Source: an uncultured Phascolarctobacterium sp. (GTDB lineage: Bacteria; Bacillota; Negativicutes; Acidaminococcales; Acidaminococcaceae). From it: DNA of 13,622 nt. The position numbers and the translations under genes were made by a program. Positions 7,156 to 13,346 of the stretch are shown in pieces. The stretch's first letter is position 1. Every line of letters starts with the position of its first letter. The DNA is taken from NCBI GenBank assembly GCA_937901335.1, contig CALCHC010000106.1, forward strand, positions 1-13,622. Direction: 5' to 3'. The notes beneath the pieces were generated by a model. The model was not told the origin of the DNA, ran no database searches, and worked only from the letters and a program-made list of their open reading frames with translations.

Positions 7156-7827
7156 TTACTTCTTTTCGTATTTGAAATCAAAAATTCCGTAACCCTTACC
7201 TTCGTTTAAATGAGAAGTATCATTCAAACGGAAAAGAGCGTGTTCGTGCCATTTGTTTCTACCTAAAACAGAAACACTTGCAGGCAAAACATCAACGGAC
7301 ATATTTAAAGCAACAACTTGCTTCATATCCATTCCCAGCCAATGGAATATAAGGTTTTGCACCGTACCTTTGTGGGCAACAATAATAAGGTTTTCCTTTT
7401 CAACATCAGCTTTTTCCAATAAGCCTTGCACATTGCGATTATAAAACTCAATGCGAGTTTCGCCACCGGGATAATTACGATGGTCAATCTCCTGCTCAGT
7501 TGCAGGACGACAGTAGATTTTCTTAGCTTCTTCTTCCGTCAAGCCTGCAGCTTCCCCATTATTCTTTTCACGCAGGAAGGTGTACTTTTCAATTTTATCT
7601 TCCAACCCTAAAGCTCTGCCAATAATCTCTGCTGATTCCACTGCACGTTTTAAATCGCTGGTCAGAATACGCAATTTAGTATTCTTGCCTGCAAAATCCG
7701 CCGCCAATTTTTTAGCAGCCATTTCAATTTGCCAACGACCTTTATCAGTTAAATCAGAATCAGTCCAGCCACCGGTCAGCTTTAAAGTATGATGGGTTGC
7801 TTCACCGTGACGCACTAAAATAATCAT
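7156..7827 (-). CDS. Histidine phosphatase family protein (phosphoglycerate mutase-like)
   Basis: A soluble 223-aa member of the histidine phosphatase superfamily. The N-terminus begins directly with the catalytic strand and RHGE (residues 6-9, phospho-acceptor His7). Arg61 in the SDLKRAVESA helix, Glu87 in LREKNNGEAAG (likely proton donor) and His152 in VAHKG complete the active site. The second histidine is followed by Lys-Gly rather than the commoner Gly-Gly or Gly. The substrate cannot be told from sequence; cobalamin-type, phosphoserine and sugar phosphatases share this core. The ATG has GGAGGG 5 bases upstream. It starts 12 bases after divIVA and is the last gene of that operon, an insertion between divIVA and ileS compared with the classic order. 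Confidence 0.88.
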   Translation of the reverse strand: MIILVRHGEATHHTLKLTGGWTDSDLTDKGRWQIEMAAKKLAADFAGKNTKLRILTSDLKRAVESAEIIGRALGLEDKIEKYTFLREKNNGEAAGLTEEEAKKIYCRPATEQEIDHRNYPGGETRIEFYNRNVQGLLEKADVEKENLIIVAHKGTVQNLIFHWLGMDMKQVVALNMSVDVLPASVSVLGRNKWHEHALFRLNDTSHLNEGKGYGIFDFKYEKK

Positions 7828-7839
7828 ACTATCCCTCCG

Positions 7840-8625
7840 TTATTCTACGGTATGGTCTTCAAAATTTTCCAGTAATTCCATTTGAGTTTTCAAAAGATGC
7901 ATCATATGGTTACGATGTACCATTGCTTTTTTAACTTGATTGTTATAAGCGTTTTCTGCCAAGGAAGCTCTGGATTCCGCATCAAAAATAATTTTACGGC
8001 AACGTTCTTCCGCGTCACCAACAATTTTGCGGTAGTTAACGTTAGCTTCCATCATCATCTTGTTAGCTTCAGTGCGTGCAGTTTCCAAAGTTTTAGCAGC
8101 TTCTGCTTCCGCAGTATTGGTGCGGCGTTTGCAGGTATCTTCAGTAACAACTTTAAGTTTTGCTACTTCCATCTCTGCAGTATTACGCATTTTTTCTACG
8201 AAGTTTTTAGTTTCTTCTTTCAGCTTGCTGCATTCTGCTTCAGTAGCACTAAGCATATTTTCAGTTTTAGTTTTAGCTTGATTGTACATATCTTCAACTT
8301 TAGCCATAGTATCAGCTAAAAGTTGCTCGCATTTCACTTGGGTTTCGTGTTCCAAGAGAGCAGCTTTCTTTTCACTGTTAGCTTTAACTTCATCTGCAGT
8401 TTCTTGGGCTACAGCAAGAGTGCTTTGCATAGTAGCTTCCATTTGTTGGTAATATTCCAACTTGGAACTTACACGTTCAATGGTTTCTTTCAGCTCCATA
8501 TTATCGATGTAAAGATACTCATATTCTTTACGAAGTTCTGCTAAATATTTATCTACTTCTTCTACCTCGTAACCACGAAAGCCCTTGGTAAAAGTTTTAT
8601 TTTTAATATCTTGCGGTGTTAACAT
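7840..8625 (-). CDS. divIVA: Cell division/polarity protein DivIVA
   Basis: A cytoplasmic scaffold that recognises negatively curved membrane at septa and poles. The N-terminus MLTPQDIKNKTF then FRGYEVEEVDKYL is the classic DivIVA domain, with Phe16 and Arg17 matching the membrane-inserting Phe-Arg pair known in Bacillus subtilis. Residues about 28-255 are predicted continuous helix and coiled coil. At 261 aa it is much longer than the B. subtilis protein (164 aa), the extra length being coiled coil. Residues 106-216 show a strict 11-residue pattern: Ala or Thr at 106, 117, 128 and so on to 216. All four cysteines (99, 132, 165, 209) fall at multiples of 11. The ATG has GGGGAG 5 bases upstream. 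It lies 15 bases after ylmH in the same operon. Confidence 0.95.
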   Translation of the reverse strand: MLTPQDIKNKTFTKGFRGYEVEEVDKYLAELRKEYEYLYIDNMELKETIERVSSKLEYYQQMEATMQSTLAVAQETADEVKANSEKKAALLEHETQVKCEQLLADTMAKVEDMYNQAKTKTENMLSATEAECSKLKEETKNFVEKMRNTAEMEVAKLKVVTEDTCKRRTNTAEAEAAKTLETARTEANKMMMEANVNYRKIVGDAEERCRKIIFDAESRASLAENAYNNQVKKAMVHRNHMMHLLKTQMELLENFEDHTVE

Positions 8626-8640
8626 TGCTACTCCCCTATC

Positions 8641-9426
8641 TTAAATAAATCGTTTCAAAGTAACACTAATGCGTCCTTTTTTAGTAGTACCGCGGATTTC
8701 AGCCACTTCTACCCTGCCACGACCACGGAAGGAAATTACATCTCCTTCATTAACCGCTTGGGCAGCTTTCTTAGCTTCCTTCCAGTTCAGTTTCACATTG
8801 AGGCTTTTAATCTCATCAGACATTCTGCTACGAGAAACGCCATAACCAGCAGCAGCTACTGCATCAAGACGCAAATCAGCAACAGTTGCATTAATAACCT
8901 TTACCTTTTCTTCCTTTTGCAGTAACTCATCTGCAGAAATCTCAGTCAAAGTAACAGGTGCAGAACCAATTTGAGTAAGATTGCTGTTCAAATAATTGGT
9001 CAAAGTTTTTTCTGCAACAAACTGCGCACCTTCAGGAACAAAAACAATATCGCCCAAAGCTTCGCGTTTGCAACCAGTACCCATAAACGCACCTAAAATA
9101 TCACGATGGGACAAATCATAATAACGTTTATCCCAACCTGCTAAAAAGCAAGTAATGCCATAATCAGGAGTACCGTAAAAATCTTCTGCAATAAAAGCAA
9201 CTTTTACACGTTCTGCATTTTGAAAACCACCATAACTTTCCAACTTGATGTTTTCAAAATTGGCAACGATAATTTCTGCCACGTTGTACGCATGAGGGTC
9301 TAAAAATTCGCTGACACGATACTTACGACTTTTGTTAGCACCTTCTGCCAAATCAAGGAGCTTCGCCGCCAGTTGTTCATCGCCGCCAGCTCTAAAATAT
9401 CTTAAAATCTTTTCTCTATCTGCCAT
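8641..9426 (-). CDS. ylmH: S4-domain RNA-binding protein YlmH
   Basis: A soluble 261-aa protein of the YlmH family, found beside sepF and divIVA in many Gram-positive bacteria. Residues about 1-160 form the YlmH N-terminal region (YGGFQNAERVKVAF, LSHRDILGAFMGTGCKREALGDI). Residues about 183-250 form an S4 RNA-binding domain with LRLDAVAAAGYGVSRSRMS and the GDVISFRGRGRVEV strand pair. Family work in Bacillus links YlmH to ribosome-associated quality control; whether this copy does that is inference. The ATG begins 3 bases after the proC stop, with AAGGAAA inside the end of proC, so translation is probably coupled. Confidence 0.93.
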   Translation of the reverse strand: MADREKILRYFRAGGDEQLAAKLLDLAEGANKSRKYRVSEFLDPHAYNVAEIIVANFENIKLESYGGFQNAERVKVAFIAEDFYGTPDYGITCFLAGWDKRYYDLSHRDILGAFMGTGCKREALGDIVFVPEGAQFVAEKTLTNYLNSNLTQIGSAPVTLTEISADELLQKEEKVKVINATVADLRLDAVAAAGYGVSRSRMSDEIKSLNVKLNWKEAKKAAQAVNEGDVISFRGRGRVEVAEIRGTTKKGRISVTLKRFI

Positions 9427-9429
9427 ATA

Positions 9430-10251
9430 TTATTTTCCTTGTAATTCGTCGCTACGCTTCAAAACAGCTTGCACTGCATCGTAGAAAGCACCACGCACAC
9501 CATGATTTTCCAAAGCGTGAATACCTGCAATTGTAGTACCACCGGGAGAAGTTACTTGATCTCGCAGCACTGCAGGATGCATACCGGTTTCAATGCACAT
9601 CTTGCCACTGCCTGCCAAAGTTTGCGCCGCCAATTTAATTGCCAATGCACGGGGCAAACCTGCACGCACGCCAGCGTCTGCTAAAGCGTCAATAATCACG
9701 AACGCATATCCAGGGCCACAACCACTAACTGCAGTAATTGCTTCCAAAGCACTTTCCGCAACAACTTCTACTTCACCACAAGAGCCAAAGATTGCTTTAG
9801 CTACTTCCAGCATTTCGTCAGTAACATTTTCATCACGGCAAATTGCAGTCATACCTGCACCTACTGCGAGCGGAGTGTTGGGCATAGTGCGGACAACAGG
9901 GAAACCAGGTGCATAACCGTGAAGCATATCTAAAGTTACACTACCCATAATGGAAAGCACCCAAGCAGAAGCTTTAACCTCTGCTACTAAATCAGAAGTA
10001 ATTGCCACAGGAGCAACTTGGGGTTTCACTGCGAAAATTACCAAGTCAGCATCACGCACTGCTTCTTTATTATCGGTAGTAGCATTTACACCGTAAGTTT
10101 CTTTTAAATAGCTGCAACGTTCTGCGCCATGTTCGCCTACAGAAATAGTCTCGCCTGCAACTAAACCGCTACCAATAATACCTTTGATGATGGCTTCTGC
10201 CATGGCACCGCCACCGATGAAAGCAATTTTATGTAAATTTAATTTTTCCAC
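9430..10251 (-). CDS. proC: Pyrroline-5-carboxylate reductase
   Basis: Catalyses the last step of proline synthesis, NAD(P)H-dependent reduction of 1-pyrroline-5-carboxylate to L-proline, in the cytoplasm. The 273-aa product has an N-terminal Rossmann fold with GGGAMAEA (13-20), AVKPQ (74-78) and TMPNTP (122-127). The C-terminal helical dimer domain carries SGCGPGYAF (176-184) and TSPGGTTIAGI (234-244, roughly), all classic ProC signatures. The start is GTG at 10251, since an in-frame TGA lies just upstream; the weak AAGGA is 9 to 10 bases away. The gene overlaps the end of sepF by 13 bases, so translational coupling is likely. It occupies the place where ylmG/yggT sits in many relatives of this cluster. 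Confidence 0.96.
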   Translation of the reverse strand: MEKLNLHKIAFIGGGAMAEAIIKGIIGSGLVAGETISVGEHGAERCSYLKETYGVNATTDNKEAVRDADLVIFAVKPQVAPVAITSDLVAEVKASAWVLSIMGSVTLDMLHGYAPGFPVVRTMPNTPLAVGAGMTAICRDENVTDEMLEVAKAIFGSCGEVEVVAESALEAITAVSGCGPGYAFVIIDALADAGVRAGLPRALAIKLAAQTLAGSGKMCIETGMHPAVLRDQVTSPGGTTIAGIHALENHGVRGAFYDAVQAVLKRSDELQGK

Positions 10252-10868
10252 GGTTGTTCATCCTTTTCATTATAAATGCTAATACCTGCATCAATATCTA
10301 CATTTCTGGGCGCGCATACTAAAATGCTACGACCAATCTTTTTCATGCTACCACCTAAAGCATAAATAGTGCCGCTGATAAAATCGGTCATACGCTTGGT
10401 AACAATGTTATCAGTATTTTCAAAGTTAACTACTACGGGTTGGTTACCACGCAAGTAGTCTGCAATCTTTTGGGAATCGTCAAAAGTAGTAGGTTCAATA
10501 ACAACCACACGTACTTGCTTGTCGGCAATTGGCATGGAAATAGTTTTGCCGTTGCCTACAGGCTCTACAGCTTTTTCTACATTCTTACGAGCAAAGAAAG
10601 GAGCAGCTTTTTTCGGAGCTTCTTCTTCCACCGGTTCTTCTTTAACCGCTACTTCTTCAACTTCTTCCTCTGCTTTCTTTCTGCCAAACAAGCCATCTTT
10701 ACGAGAGAAAAGACTTTTCTTGGGAGCAGGTTCAAATTTCGGTTCAGGTTTTTCTACCTTTTCCACCTTAGCAGGTTTCTTTTCTACAACCTCTTCTTCC
10801 TCCAAGATTTCGTCTTCACTATCATCATATAAACCTAAAGCATCAACAATGCGTTCAATCAGTTTCAT
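10239..10868 (-). CDS. sepF: Cell division protein SepF
   Basis: A membrane-associated FtsZ partner that anchors and aligns the Z-ring. In 209 aa, residues 1-14 (MKLIERIVDALGLY) form the expected N-terminal amphipathic membrane helix. Residues about 15-108 are a low-complexity, highly charged linker rich in Glu, Lys, Pro and Val. Residues 110-195 are the SepF/DUF552 core, including PTTFDDSQKIADYL, VVVNFEN and DFISGTIYALGGSMKKIG. It is longer than the roughly 150 aa of B. subtilis SepF because of the linker, which contains F-x-R-K three times (54-57, 61-64, 92-95). The ATG at 10868 is preferred to an in-frame GTG at 10883 because it puts the amphipathic helix at the very N-terminus and has GGTGAT just upstream. 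It follows yggS by 18 bases. Confidence 0.93.
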   Translation of the reverse strand: MKLIERIVDALGLYDDSEDEILEEEEVVEKKPAKVEKVEKPEPKFEPAPKKSLFSRKDGLFGRKKAEEEVEEVAVKEEPVEEEAPKKAAPFFARKNVEKAVEPVGNGKTISMPIADKQVRVVVIEPTTFDDSQKIADYLRGNQPVVVNFENTDNIVTKRMTDFISGTIYALGGSMKKIGRSILVCAPRNVDIDAGISIYNEKDEQPWKN

Positions 10869-10886
10869 ACTATCACCAACCACTTC

Positions 10887-11585
10887 TTAAAATTTTAAAC
10901 TATAGTCACGTTGACCAAAAAGCGCAGTGCCTACACGAACCATATTGGCACCTTCTTCAATGGCAACGGTGTAATCATTACTCATACCCATGGAAAGGCA
11001 ATCTACTTCCGGATGAGTTTCTTTTAATCTGCAAAAAGCACGATAGCCTGCTGCAAACACAGGGCGAGTTTCTTCAATATCAGTGCAAGCTTGGGCGATA
11101 ACCATCAAACCACGCAAGCGAATATTTTTGAAATCACCGAGCTTTTCTAAAACAGCAAGATACTCTTCTTTAGTGAAGCCCGTCTTTTGTTCTTCCTTAG
11201 CAATGTTCAATTGCAAGAGAATGTCTTGAACTTTACCAATGCGACCAGCTTCCTCATTAATCAGTGCCAGTAAACGCTCACTATCTACGGATTCAATTAA
11301 ATCAAAAAGCGCTACAGCTTGGCGAGCCTTGTTAGTTTGCAAATGACCAATCAAATGCCACTTACCACCTGCAGGTAAAACTTCCTTTTTGTGTTTTGCT
11401 TCCTGCACACGGTTTTCACCAATGCATTCCACGCCCAAGGACAAAGCTTCCGTAATAACTTCCGGTGCATGATTTTTAGTAACAGCCACCAAAGTTACAG
11501 CATCGCCAGTTTGCATTGCTTCCTTACGTTTTTGCAGGGAAGCTTCTATTTTTTCTTGTACTATTTTTAAATTATCTGCTAACAC
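10887..11585 (-). CDS. yggS: PLP homeostasis protein YggS/YlmE/PipY family
   Basis: A soluble 232-aa, single-domain, alanine-racemase-like PLP-binding protein. It is thought to buffer pyridoxal 5'-phosphate and affects amino and keto acid balance rather than catalysing a known reaction. Signatures are VAVTKN with the PLP lysine at 37, GENRVQE (56-62), WHLIGHLQTNK (76-86), SMGMSNDY (198-205) and GTALFG (219-224). The start is GTG at 11585, with a strong GGAGGG 6 bases upstream. It is the first gene of the operon leading through sepF, proC, ylmH and divIVA, an order seen in part in Gram-positive bacteria (ylmE-sepF) and in others as yggS-proC. Confidence 0.95.
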   Translation of the reverse strand: MLADNLKIVQEKIEASLQKRKEAMQTGDAVTLVAVTKNHAPEVITEALSLGVECIGENRVQEAKHKKEVLPAGGKWHLIGHLQTNKARQAVALFDLIESVDSERLLALINEEAGRIGKVQDILLQLNIAKEEQKTGFTKEEYLAVLEKLGDFKNIRLRGLMVIAQACTDIEETRPVFAAGYRAFCRLKETHPEVDCLSMGMSNDYTVAIEEGANMVRVGTALFGQRDYSLKF

Positions 11586-11673
11586 CTTTAGCCCTCCTGC
11601 ACTAAATTTTGCATCATCGGACCTTCTGATGAATGTCTTTTAAACTAGAGTAAACCTACTTCTTCAATTTATA

Positions 11674-11702
11674 ATTTTATCATATTTAAAGCTAACGTAC
11701 AA
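11674..11702 (-). promoter_or_regulatory. Candidate promoter of the yggS-divIVA operon
   Basis: On the minus strand TTGTAC (11697-11702) is followed after 17 bases by TAAAAT (11674-11679), a 4/6 and 5/6 match to consensus. It would start near 11667 and give a leader of about 80 nt. An alternative -10, TATAAA, lies just downstream. The -35 overlaps the U-tract of the preceding terminator. The stretch 11586-11670 otherwise shows only a weak CATCA/TGATG inverted repeat near 11612-11632. Confidence 0.5.
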
Positions 11703-11738
11703 ATTAAAACAGCACCCTACTTTTATATAGAGTGCTGT
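11699..11738 (-). terminator. Terminator of the cyclase-family gene
   Basis: On the minus strand the RNA forms an 11-bp stem, ACAGCACTCTA / TAGGGTGCTGT with one G-U pair, around an 8-base loop, then TTTTAATTT. On the plus strand the G-U position becomes an A-C mismatch, so it is oriented for the minus strand. It lies 30 bases after the stop codon at 11768. Confidence 0.85.
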
Positions 11739-11767
11739 AATATTTGAGTTCAATCTTCAAAACGCGT

Positions 11768-12532
11768 TTACTTTTTCGGAGTGATAGCGTAAACGCGTAC
11801 AGGCATACCGCTCGCACCTTCGATACGGGGCCAAGCAGCTACCAAAACTGCACCAGCAGGAGCAACTTTATCGAGATTGTTCAATACTTCGATTTGCAGT
11901 TTGCCTTGTGCAAGTACATAGCGTTCGCAAGCCAAATCGCCAGCTTCACAAGCAAGAGCGGAAGCATCGGTATCGAGAGTTTCGTGACCGTTTGCAGCAG
12001 CATTGCGTTCTTCATAAATATATTTCAATGCAGGCATAGACCAGCCGGGGAAGTTTTCACTGCCATCTTCTGCCATACCGCAGATTGCATCCATGCTAGG
12101 CCAGTTTTTGCTCCAGTCAGTACGCAATGCAACGAAAGCGCCGTCAGGAATAGCACCGTATTTTGCTTCATATTCTTTAATATCTTCAACAGTTACTGCA
12201 TAATGTACGTCTTCTTTAACTTTTTCAGTTACGTCAATAACGCACAAGGGGAACATCAATTGTTCCGCACCGTAATGTTCAGAAGTTTTGCCGTCTTTAA
12301 TAAAATGTGCAGGGAAGTCAATATGGGTACCAAATTGACCAGGGAATTTAAAAGTATGGATAACGCATTCCAACATCGGGTTGCCCCAATCGTAGCAAAC
12401 CTTGCCAAGTTCTACAGAACCTTCAGGAATACCACCCCAATACGGGCTGTCATTGTTCAGAGAATGAGAAAGTTCTACCCATTCATATTCAGCTTTCATT
12501 TCACCTAACATATCCCACAATTTGTAGCTCAT
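11768..12532 (-). CDS. Cyclase family protein (kynurenine formamidase-like metal-dependent hydrolase)
   Basis: A soluble 254-aa protein of the cyclase/arylformamidase superfamily, which includes metal-dependent hydrolases acting on formamides, lactones and isatin. The N-terminal LSHSLNNDSPYWGG and the metal motif FGTHIDFPAHF (His70, Asp72, His76) are diagnostic, and Glu215 in KLQIEVLNNLD matches the conserved late acidic residue. The usual motif reads H-x-G-T-H-x-D-x-P-x-H; here the first His is Gln66. By my alignment from memory, the late metal His about 12 residues before Glu215 is also absent. The substrate is unknown and it should not be called kynurenine formamidase. The gene stands alone with its own promoter, an 18-bp palindrome and a terminator. 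After codon 9 it contains no TTA, CTA or TCA codons, like ileS, suggesting high expression. The ATG is preceded by AAGGGGG. Confidence 0.88.
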   Translation of the reverse strand: MSYKLWDMLGEMKAEYEWVELSHSLNNDSPYWGGIPEGSVELGKVCYDWGNPMLECVIHTFKFPGQFGTHIDFPAHFIKDGKTSEHYGAEQLMFPLCVIDVTEKVKEDVHYAVTVEDIKEYEAKYGAIPDGAFVALRTDWSKNWPSMDAICGMAEDGSENFPGWSMPALKYIYEERNAAANGHETLDTDASALACEAGDLACERYVLAQGKLQIEVLNNLDKVAPAGAVLVAAWPRIEGASGMPVRVYAITPKK

Positions 12533-12548
12533 GATTAATCCCCCTTGG

Positions 12549-12566
12549 TTATAAATTAATTTATAA
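12549..12566. repeat. 18-bp perfect palindrome at the cyclase gene's transcription start
   Basis: TTATAAATTAATTTATAA is identical to its reverse complement. It begins 2 bases after the -10 box and covers the predicted transcription start (about 12562), the position of a typical repressor operator. It also lies between the promoter and the ribosome binding site. The palindrome is directly visible; operator function is inference, and its pure A/T composition makes chance more likely than for a mixed sequence. Confidence 0.6.
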
Positions 12567-12568
12567 AG

Positions 12569-12597
12569 AGTATATCATTTTCCAGTAAGCTTGTAAA
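12569..12597 (-). promoter_or_regulatory. Sigma-A promoter of the cyclase-family gene
   Basis: On the minus strand TTTACA (12592-12597) is followed after 17 bases by TATACT (12569-12574), both 5/6 matches to consensus. The start is expected near 12562, about 30 bases before the ATG. Just upstream lie alternating TTTTGT / ACAAAA / TTTTGT half-sites (12600-12626). Confidence 0.8.
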
Positions 12598-12622
12598 CAT
12601 TTTGTTTTTCTCACAAAACCTT

Positions 12623-12664
12623 TTGTATGCAAAAACACTCCACTGTATAAACAGCGGAGTGTTT
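12623..12664 (-). terminator. Terminator of the HD-domain operon
   Basis: On the minus strand AAACACTCCGCTGT and ACAGTGGAGTGTTT form a 14-bp stem with one G-U pair around TTAT (12633-12664), followed by TTGCATA. The T-run merges with the end of the stem. It starts 8 bases after the HD gene's stop codon and lies upstream of the cyclase promoter. Confidence 0.82.
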
Positions 12665-12671
12665 CTTTTTC

Positions 12672-13334
12672 TTATAAAATTTGTTGATTGTTAATAACCA
12701 ATTGGAATTTAGTATCAAGCTTTTCAGCAGCTCGCTTACAAAGCAGCATACGCTCGATGAAAATTTCAAAGTATTCCATCACGCTACAGATATTAGTATC
12801 AATCTCAATTTTCAGGGTAATAATCTTAGCTTCTGCATCTACGGAAACATCGGATTTGGTTACGCCATAGTTTACCCTGTCGTGAATATCAAGGGCAATG
12901 GTTGCTTTGTCTCGCACGCGAGTAGAACGTACATCGCATTTATCTGCAATAATCAACGCAGCAGCTACAGGATTTACCGGGAAAGCAGTGCTTTCGTCGT
13001 GGTTACCAATGGCAGTAATAATTGTTGCAGTATCTTCCGGGTCGCAGTGCATATTATCCAGAATACGGAACGCCATAACCGCGCCACTTTGTGCGTGATC
13101 CTTACGGTTAATTACGTTACCGATATCGTGCATAAAACCTGCAATCGCCGCCAACTCTGCCTCACGTTCACTGTAGCCAAGCTTCAAAAGAATATCTCTT
13201 GCTACCACGCCAACCTTAGTTACATGGGCAAAGCTATGTTCTGTAAAACCTAAAGAACGCAAAGATTCATCTGCCTTTTTAATATAGGTTCTAATAGTTT
13301 CGTTATTTTTGATTTCTTCAAAAGTTATACGCAT
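12672..13334 (-). CDS. HD-domain (HDIG) phosphohydrolase of unknown substrate
   Basis: A 220-aa soluble protein with a complete HD metal site: His37 in SFAHVTKV, HDIG at 69-72 in FMHDIGNVINRKDH, His80, His112 in AIGNHDE, and Asp131 in IIADKCDVRSTRVR. This is the H...HD...H...H...D spacing of the superfamily, whose members hydrolyse phosphate esters, nucleotides or cyclic nucleotides. Residues about 150-205 form a C-terminal strand-helix segment I do not recognise. No sensor or membrane segment is present. The ATG has AAGGA 9 bases upstream and lies 12 bases after the stop of the preceding gene, so the two are co-transcribed. The substrate cannot be inferred. Confidence 0.85.
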   Translation of the reverse strand: MRITFEEIKNNETIRTYIKKADESLRSLGFTEHSFAHVTKVGVVARDILLKLGYSEREAELAAIAGFMHDIGNVINRKDHAQSGAVMAFRILDNMHCDPEDTATIITAIGNHDESTAFPVNPVAAALIIADKCDVRSTRVRDKATIALDIHDRVNYGVTKSDVSVDAEAKIITLKIEIDTNICSVMEYFEIFIERMLLCKRAAEKLDTKFQLVINNQQIL

Positions 13335-13346
13335 AGTTCAATTCCT

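Noticed and set aside
11612..11632. CATCA/TGATG inverted repeat in the yggS leader as a riboswitch
   Set aside because: Only 5 bp pair, with no terminator or conserved motif nearby.
11744..12508. A 254-codon open frame opposite the cyclase-family gene
   Set aside because: Codon-aligned antisense shadow of a gene with clear family motifs, a ribosome binding site, a promoter and a terminator.
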